From Holtiella tumoricola (GTDB lineage Bacteria; Bacillota; Clostridia; Lachnospirales; Cellulosilyticaceae), in contig NZ_JAQIFT010000043.1 in assembly GCF_027857615.1 (NCBI RefSeq), positions 124,001 through 188,000 of the forward strand: a stretch of DNA of 64,000 nt, in the 5' to 3' direction. This document shows, in pieces, positions 59,324-64,000 of the stretch. Under the pieces are notes generated by a model. The model ran no database searches, was not told where the DNA came from, and saw only the letters and a program-made list of their open reading frames with translations. The translations under genes and the position numbers were made by a program. Position 1 is the stretch's first letter. Every line of letters starts with the position of its first letter.

Positions 59324-61636
59324 TTAATGAGGGATAGATTTAGTGGTTAAGTGCTTCAATTCTTCTAATGTTACAGGATGAGAGAAGTAGTACCCTTGAA
59401 AATAGTCACAGCCCATATTATTTAAAACATCAAACTGCTCTTTAGTTTCAACACCTTCGATGATAACTTCCATACCGAGTAAATGAGCGATATCATTGAT
59501 ATTTTTAACAATATTCAAATATTTATTAGATGAATCTTGAATAAAGATACGATCGATTTTCAGAATATCTAACTGATATTTGCGTAAATAATTGAAAGAT
59601 GAATAACCTGTTCCAAAGTCGTCTAAAGCAATGGTTATACCTAAATTGTGTAGTGCATGTAGGTTATCGTAGACAACCATATTTTCGTCAAGAACTACAG
59701 ATTCTGTAATTTCAAAGCATAAGTTACTAAAATCCATAGAATACTTCTCAGCAATCTTTTTTATAGTCTGTGTAAAATGTATATCCATTAATTGAATAGG
59801 AGATACATTAATACTGATTTGAAGTGGTCTATCCGTTTGGCTAAGGGGATTAAAGTTTTTACAAATTTCTTCTATAATCCAATAACCTATTGAAATAATT
59901 GCACCGGTTTCTTCTGCATAGAGAATAAAATCACTAGGAGCAACAAAACCATATTTTTCACTACGCCATCTAAGTAAGGCTTCTATCTTATGAATGGATT
60001 GGTCTTTACCTACGATGGGCTGATAATGAATTAAAAATTCATCTTTAGAGAGTGCTTGTTTTAACTCCATTTTTATATCTTCTACTTTAAGATTTGTTGC
60101 ATAAAGCATAGGGTTAAAGAAGATGAGGCCTTTGCTAGGGTCGTTCTTTTTACAATGATACATAATAAAATCACTTTTGCGTATAAGATCATCAAAGGTT
60201 GTAGCATCATTTGGGTAGATCGCAGCTCCAGCTGAGAATTCAACCACTGCATGATGTTGATTAAAATAAATGGGCTTAGTGAATGTTGGAATAACTGTAA
60301 AGTTATAAAAATCCAATAAGTCTTTTTTACAAGTATAACGATCATAGATAATAACAAATTCATCACCAGAATATCTAGTTACGATACCTTTATCTGCAAA
60401 AACATCTTCTAATGCACGACTAAAACTAATAAGTAATTCATCACCAGCTGTATGACCAAATAAATCATTTATATATTTAAACTTGTTTAAATCAATAAAA
60501 AGTAAGGCAAAGCTTTGCTCCTTTTTGATAAGTTTGGTAGTAAGTTTGAATAACATTTTTCTATTAGGTAGGCCTGTTAGTTCATCATAATAAATAAGGG
60601 ATTGAACTTTTTTGTCAAAAGATTTACTCAGTGCCTCAGAAATAAATTCTAATTGCTCAAATTCATCATTTAGCTCTAGCTCAAAATTATTTTTTTCTAA
60701 GTTCTTTAAAAGTATTTTTAAATGATCTAGAGAATTTGTAAGAGGAGCAATAATAAAGCTCATAAGACGTGTTAAAGTAAATAATAGAATACATCCTATA
60801 CTGAGTAATATAACAATAGTTGTATGGGTCACTTGTTTAACGTATTTACTATAAATGAGTGAACTTTTGTCAAAAGCAAATAAAATATCAACTTTATTAT
60901 CTAGAATGGTATCAGAATAAATAAAAGTATCTTGTGTAGGAATTTCGTCTAATGTATAGAGACCATTCCTAGATAAATACATTCCATTTCCAGTATTGAG
61001 ATAAGACTTAAGCGTTCCTAAATAAAAGCTTTTATCCATAGAATCTAATAAGTCATCAATAAAAATATCTAGAATTACCACACCAGAAAGAGTATTCGTA
61101 TGATTAGAGTAGATAAATTTAATAATGCTAATAGCATATTTACCAGTTGTATAATCTTTATGTGCAGATGTAATAATAGGATCTTGATAATTATCTAGGT
61201 ATTCTTCTTTAAACCAAGGGCGTTTAGTCACATCGAAGTCTTCAAAGAGTGTTCCACTAGAAACAAGATATTGGCCGGGCAAACTTACAATATTAATAGT
61301 GTTAATAAAAGTAATAGGTTGTAAAATATTTTCATACAACGCAATCTGATTTTTGAGTGCTAGAAAATTTTTTTGGTCTATACTTTCAGTTGTAAGGAAA
61401 TGATCCAAAAAGTGTATGATTTCCTCATCAGCACCAACTTGCTGGGTAACTGCTTTTAAAATACTAGAATAGTTTTGCACATCTTCTGTAAGCTGACGAT
61501 AATGTGAAGCTGTAGTAAAACTCGATATTTTATTAGAACCATAAGTTATAAGGATTATGATGATAATAATAAAAATAGGGATAATAATAGAAGTAGTACG
61601 AGTAAGGCGTTTATTTATTTTTTTAGAAATTTCCAT
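59324..61636 (-). CDS. Membrane GGDEF-EAL cyclic-di-GMP protein with Cache-like sensor
   Basis: Protein of 770 residues. A first membrane helix (about 13-36) and a second (about 275-300) flank an extracellular Cache-like sensor domain (GQYLVSSGTLFEDFDVTKRPWFKEEYL, with ITSAHKDYTTGKYAISI). The GGDEF domain (about 350-510) has SGDEF in place of GGDEF and lacks an RxxD inhibitory site before it. The EAL domain (about 520-765) keeps the catalytic set: KIEALLRW, ISINVSPIQL, EITESV, LDDFGTGYSS, LKIDR and EGVET. Phosphodiesterase activity is therefore well supported; cyclase activity is possible but less sure. It is transcribed away from the nucleotide-sugar gene at 61991, a common arrangement with exopolysaccharide loci. 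Confidence 0.93.
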   Translation of the reverse strand: MEISKKINKRLTRTTSIIIPIFIIIIIILITYGSNKISSFTTASHYRQLTEDVQNYSSILKAVTQQVGADEEIIHFLDHFLTTESIDQKNFLALKNQIALYENILQPITFINTINIVSLPGQYLVSSGTLFEDFDVTKRPWFKEEYLDNYQDPIITSAHKDYTTGKYAISIIKFIYSNHTNTLSGVVILDIFIDDLLDSMDKSFYLGTLKSYLNTGNGMYLSRNGLYTLDEIPTQDTFIYSDTILDNKVDILFAFDKSSLIYSKYVKQVTHTTIVILLSIGCILLFTLTRLMSFIIAPLTNSLDHLKILLKNLEKNNFELELNDEFEQLEFISEALSKSFDKKVQSLIYYDELTGLPNRKMLFKLTTKLIKKEQSFALLFIDLNKFKYINDLFGHTAGDELLISFSRALEDVFADKGIVTRYSGDEFVIIYDRYTCKKDLLDFYNFTVIPTFTKPIYFNQHHAVVEFSAGAAIYPNDATTFDDLIRKSDFIMYHCKKNDPSKGLIFFNPMLYATNLKVEDIKMELKQALSKDEFLIHYQPIVGKDQSIHKIEALLRWRSEKYGFVAPSDFILYAEETGAIISIGYWIIEEICKNFNPLSQTDRPLQISINVSPIQLMDIHFTQTIKKIAEKYSMDFSNLCFEITESVVLDENMVVYDNLHALHNLGITIALDDFGTGYSSFNYLRKYQLDILKIDRIFIQDSSNKYLNIVKNINDIAHLLGMEVIIEGVETKEQFDVLNNMGCDYFQGYYFSHPVTLEELKHLTTKSIPH

Positions 61637-61926
61637 GTAAGTCTCCTATATTAAGTCAGTATTTCTGTATGGTTATATAAATTATTAGAATTATAGGTCT
61701 TAAGTAGTTTGCCCTAAAGAAGACATTATATCATTAATGAGAATATTATTCATCTTTAAATAGAAATAAATAGAGCTACAAAAATTGCTATTCTATTGCT
61801 ATTTTGTTAGAATTAATAACTATAAATATTATACTTGGAAAATGTCAAGTTTTAAAAAGTAATTGAGCAAGATAAAACAAAAAATAACTAATAAATTATA
61901 TTAAAGTTAAGTGTTTTTTAAAATTA

Positions 61927-61935
61927 TGCTATAAT
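61927..61935 (+). promoter_or_regulatory. Extended -10 promoter of nucleotide-sugar dehydrogenase gene
   Basis: The spacer 61637-61990 (354 bases) is AT-rich. TG-C-TATAAT at 61927-61935 is an extended -10 element with a weak -35 (TTAAGT, 17 bases upstream). Nothing else certain was seen there, and no promoter for the minus-strand gene was identified with confidence. Confidence 0.5.
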
Positions 61936-61990
61936 TTTAAAGTTGATAAAATATAATAAGTGCTGAATAATATAGGAGGAGCAGATAAGG

Positions 61991-63310
61991 ATGACAATTT
62001 ATGACCAACTTATAAATAGAGAATCAAAATTAGTAGTTGTTGGATTGGGCTATGTAGGCTTACCTATTGCAATTGAATTTGCAAAATATGTTGAAGTAAT
62101 AGGATTTGATATTAGTAAAAGTAAGATTACAAGTTTTAAGAAGGGGATTGATATAACCCAAGAAGTAGGCAATGAAGTTCTTCATAACTCGACTATATAT
62201 TTTACAGATAATGAGCAATACATAAGAGAAGGAAGCTTTATCATAGTTGCCGTACCAACACCTATTTATTCTGACAAAACACCAGATTTATCACTCCTTC
62301 GTGCAGCATGTGAAGTTGTGGGACGTAATTTGACAAAAAACACAATAGTAGTATTTGAATCTACTGTTTATCCAGGTGTAACAGAAGAAATATGCATACC
62401 TATATTAGAGAACGTATCAGGACTTAAAGTAGGTAGAGATTTTGGAGTCGGTTATTCTCCAGAAAGAATTAATCCAGGAGATAGAGAACATCGTGTGCAT
62501 AATATTGTTAAAATAGTTTCTGGTATCGATTCTGACACGCTACAAGAAGTGGCTAAAACCTATGAATTAGTTGTGAAAGCTGGCGTATACAAAACTTCAA
62601 GTATTAAGGTAGCAGAGGCTACTAAGTTAGCTGAAAATGCACAAAGAGATATTAATATTGCATTTATGAATGAACTTGCTGTAGTATTTGAAAAAATTGG
62701 GATTTCTACTTATGAAGTAGTTAAAGCAATGAATACTAAATGGAATGCTTTAAAATTTACACCTGGATTAGTAGGGGGACACTGTATAGGTGTGGATCCT
62801 TATTATTTTATTTATCAAGCTTCTTGTATGAATTATCAATCTCAAATAATAGGTGCTGGACGTAAAATTAATGATGGTATGAGTCAATTTGTTGGAGAGA
62901 TGATCATTAAAAACATGATAAAGGCTAATAAGCGAATAAATGGAGCCAAAGTATGGATTTTGGGATTAACATTTAAGGAAAATTGTCCAGATATTAGAAA
63001 TACGAAAGTAGTAGATATTATTGAATACTTACAAGAGTATGGTGTTGAAGTAGTCGTTACAGATCCTATGGCAGATATTAATGAGGCAATGCAAGAATAT
63101 GGAATAAAATTGGTAGACTCTCATGAGGTAGATGAAGTGGACTGTATTGTATTTGCTGTAGCCCATCAAGCATTTAAAAAAATAGCAATAGAACTATTTA
63201 AAGCATATTTTAAAAATGAACAAGATGAAGAAATGGTAATAATAGATATAAAAAATATTATTAATAAAGAAGAAGCACAAGAATGTGGCTATAGTTATTG
63301 GGGCTTGTAG
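61991..63310 (+). CDS. Nucleotide-sugar dehydrogenase (UDP-HexNAc dehydrogenase, TviB/WecC-like)
   Basis: NAD-dependent four-electron dehydrogenase of 439 residues that oxidises the C6 hydroxyl of a UDP-sugar to a carboxylate, making a uronic-acid precursor of surface polysaccharide. It has the N-terminal Rossmann motif VVGLGYVGLPIA (GxGxxG), VPTPIYSDKTPDLSLLRAACE, the central FVYSPERINPGDREHRVH-type region, catalytic Cys265 in GGHCIGVDPYYF and a C-terminal Rossmann fold with LGLTFKENCPDIRNTKVVDII. The R-I-N-PGD-x-x-H region resembles the Vi-antigen (TviB/VipA) group acting on UDP-N-acetyl sugars rather than UDP-glucose. AGGAGGAGC precedes the start. It begins what is probably a polysaccharide locus running out of the window. 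Confidence 0.93.
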   Translation: MTIYDQLINRESKLVVVGLGYVGLPIAIEFAKYVEVIGFDISKSKITSFKKGIDITQEVGNEVLHNSTIYFTDNEQYIREGSFIIVAVPTPIYSDKTPDLSLLRAACEVVGRNLTKNTIVVFESTVYPGVTEEICIPILENVSGLKVGRDFGVGYSPERINPGDREHRVHNIVKIVSGIDSDTLQEVAKTYELVVKAGVYKTSSIKVAEATKLAENAQRDINIAFMNELAVVFEKIGISTYEVVKAMNTKWNALKFTPGLVGGHCIGVDPYYFIYQASCMNYQSQIIGAGRKINDGMSQFVGEMIIKNMIKANKRINGAKVWILGLTFKENCPDIRNTKVVDIIEYLQEYGVEVVVTDPMADINEAMQEYGIKLVDSHEVDEVDCIVFAVAHQAFKKIAIELFKAYFKNEQDEEMVIIDIKNIINKEEAQECGYSYWGL

Positions 63311-63318
63311 AGGTAGTG

Positions 63319-64000
63319 ATGATGAAAAAAATAGTAGTTATTAGTGTAACAATTCTAGTAGTTATTGGAGCATTCTGGTGGGGATTAAGTTATATAACAG
63401 GCATGGAACAAGCGCATATGGATCAATTTCAACAGTATATAGTTAATAATCCAGAACAAGCAGTACAAATGGCATTTGAAAAGCTCAAACAAAGAAAAGA
63501 AGCTACAGTAATTGCAGATGTATCAGTTGGAGAAAAAGTAATGGCATTTAACTTAGTAGGTCTATCCACTCAGAAAATAAATGAAAAGGTATTACAGCTG
63601 TTAAGTGACTATCAAAGTAAAAGCACATTCTTTGTATCAGGAATAGATGCAGCAGAAGAAACAGAGTTTTTAAATAGGGTGAATGAACAAGGACATAGTA
63701 TAGGAAGTACTGGACTTGATGGCAGCGGAAAACTTGAAATGAAAACAGAAGAAGAATTAATTAATTCTTTTGTCCGTGCCAATGGTATTATTCAAAAGAA
63801 TATTATACAGAAAAAGCATGAATTACTTTATTGTAGTGCTACAGATTATACACAGAAGATATTACAGACTGCATATGCCAGCGGATATGAGAAGGTTGTA
63901 AAAAGTAATTATATCTTAAATTATAGAAGCTTTACATCGTATGAGCAGACACTTAATTACATCAAAAAATTGCCTAAAGGTGCTATTATTACGGTAAAGA
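63319..64000 (+). CDS. Membrane-anchored polysaccharide-deacetylase-like protein, catalytically degenerate, 3' end outside window
   Basis: The frame is open from ATG 63319 (or 63322) to the window end, at least 227 residues. The N-terminus has one hydrophobic helix (about residues 4-25) and then an extracellular region. From residue 71 the sequence VMAFNLVGLSTQKINEKVLQLLSDYQSKSTFFVSG, followed by NEQGHSIGSTG, follows the NodB polysaccharide-deacetylase pattern (ALTFDDGPSPKYTPKILDIL...ATFFVLG...GHEIGNHTYSH). The catalytic DD of TFDDG is replaced by AFNLVG and the metal-binding H-x3-H is absent, so this domain should not deacetylate. It lies 8 bases after the dehydrogenase and was likely co-opted for binding or display of the polysaccharide. 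Confidence 0.8.
   Translation, partial: MMKKIVVISVTILVVIGAFWWGLSYITGMEQAHMDQFQQYIVNNPEQAVQMAFEKLKQRKEATVIADVSVGEKVMAFNLVGLSTQKINEKVLQLLSDYQSKSTFFVSGIDAAEETEFLNRVNEQGHSIGSTGLDGSGKLEMKTEEELINSFVRANGIIQKNIIQKKHELLYCSATDYTQKILQTAYASGYEKVVKSNYILNYRSFTSYEQTLNYIKKLPKGAIITVK

Overview
The window is AT-rich DNA (by eye about one third G+C, not computed) carrying strong Shine-Dalgarno sites, many intrinsic terminators, lipobox binding proteins, YesM/YesN-type two-component systems and LplB/LplC-type sugar transporters. This fits a low-G+C Gram-positive of the class Clostridia, probably a saccharolytic anaerobe of the Lachnospirales/Cellulosilyticum kind. That placement is inference. No rRNA, tRNA, CRISPR array, insertion sequence or phage gene was recognised. 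The DNA looks like stable accessory metabolism rather than a mobile island.

Bases 1-12.4 kb: two nearly identical MATE exporters in tandem (the first cut by the window edge), then a cytoplasmic GH29 alpha-L-fucosidase, a YesN-type regulator, a lipoprotein binding protein, two LplB/LplC-type permeases and a YesM-type sensor kinase. Together they read as a glycan-uptake and defucosylation locus. Bases 12.5-23.6 kb: a ligand-sensing operon (lipoprotein binding protein, histidine kinase, LuxR-type regulator, second binding protein of another fold) followed by an RbsB/RbsA/RbsC-type transporter and a catabolic set (class II aldolase, PfkB kinase, D-lyxose/D-mannose-type isomerase). The sensor-side and transport-side binding proteins are clear paralogues. 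Bases 23.7-29.8 kb: purine nucleoside phosphorylase, an AgrC/LytTR two-component pair on the minus strand, and an APC permease with an amidohydrolase.

Bases 30-38 kb: an AraC regulator, a beta-helix carbohydrate-active protein with a PDZ-like tail, a HEPN-like protein, a heterodimeric ABC exporter and two small cysteine proteins. Bases 38-40 kb: an ABC-F ATPase on the minus strand with a leader that looks like an antibiotic-responsive attenuator. Bases 40-46.8 kb: an amino-acid ABC transporter with an M20 deacylase, a cytidylate-kinase-like protein, a beheaded peroxiredoxin and a PatB/MalY C-S lyase, behind a leader with an operator-like dyad and two terminators in series. Bases 47-54.4 kb: a soluble PAS kinase and a four-gene nucleoside ABC transporter under a purine riboswitch.

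Bases 54.5-64 kb: an unknown protein, a degenerate RNase H-like protein, and a compact self-contained three-gene unit (short-repeat protein, MoxR-type AAA ATPase, HExxH/VWA protein) that is the best candidate here for an uncharacterised system. A membrane GGDEF-EAL protein follows on the minus strand, then a nucleotide-sugar dehydrogenase and the start of a membrane-anchored polysaccharide-deacetylase-like protein that lacks the usual catalytic residues.
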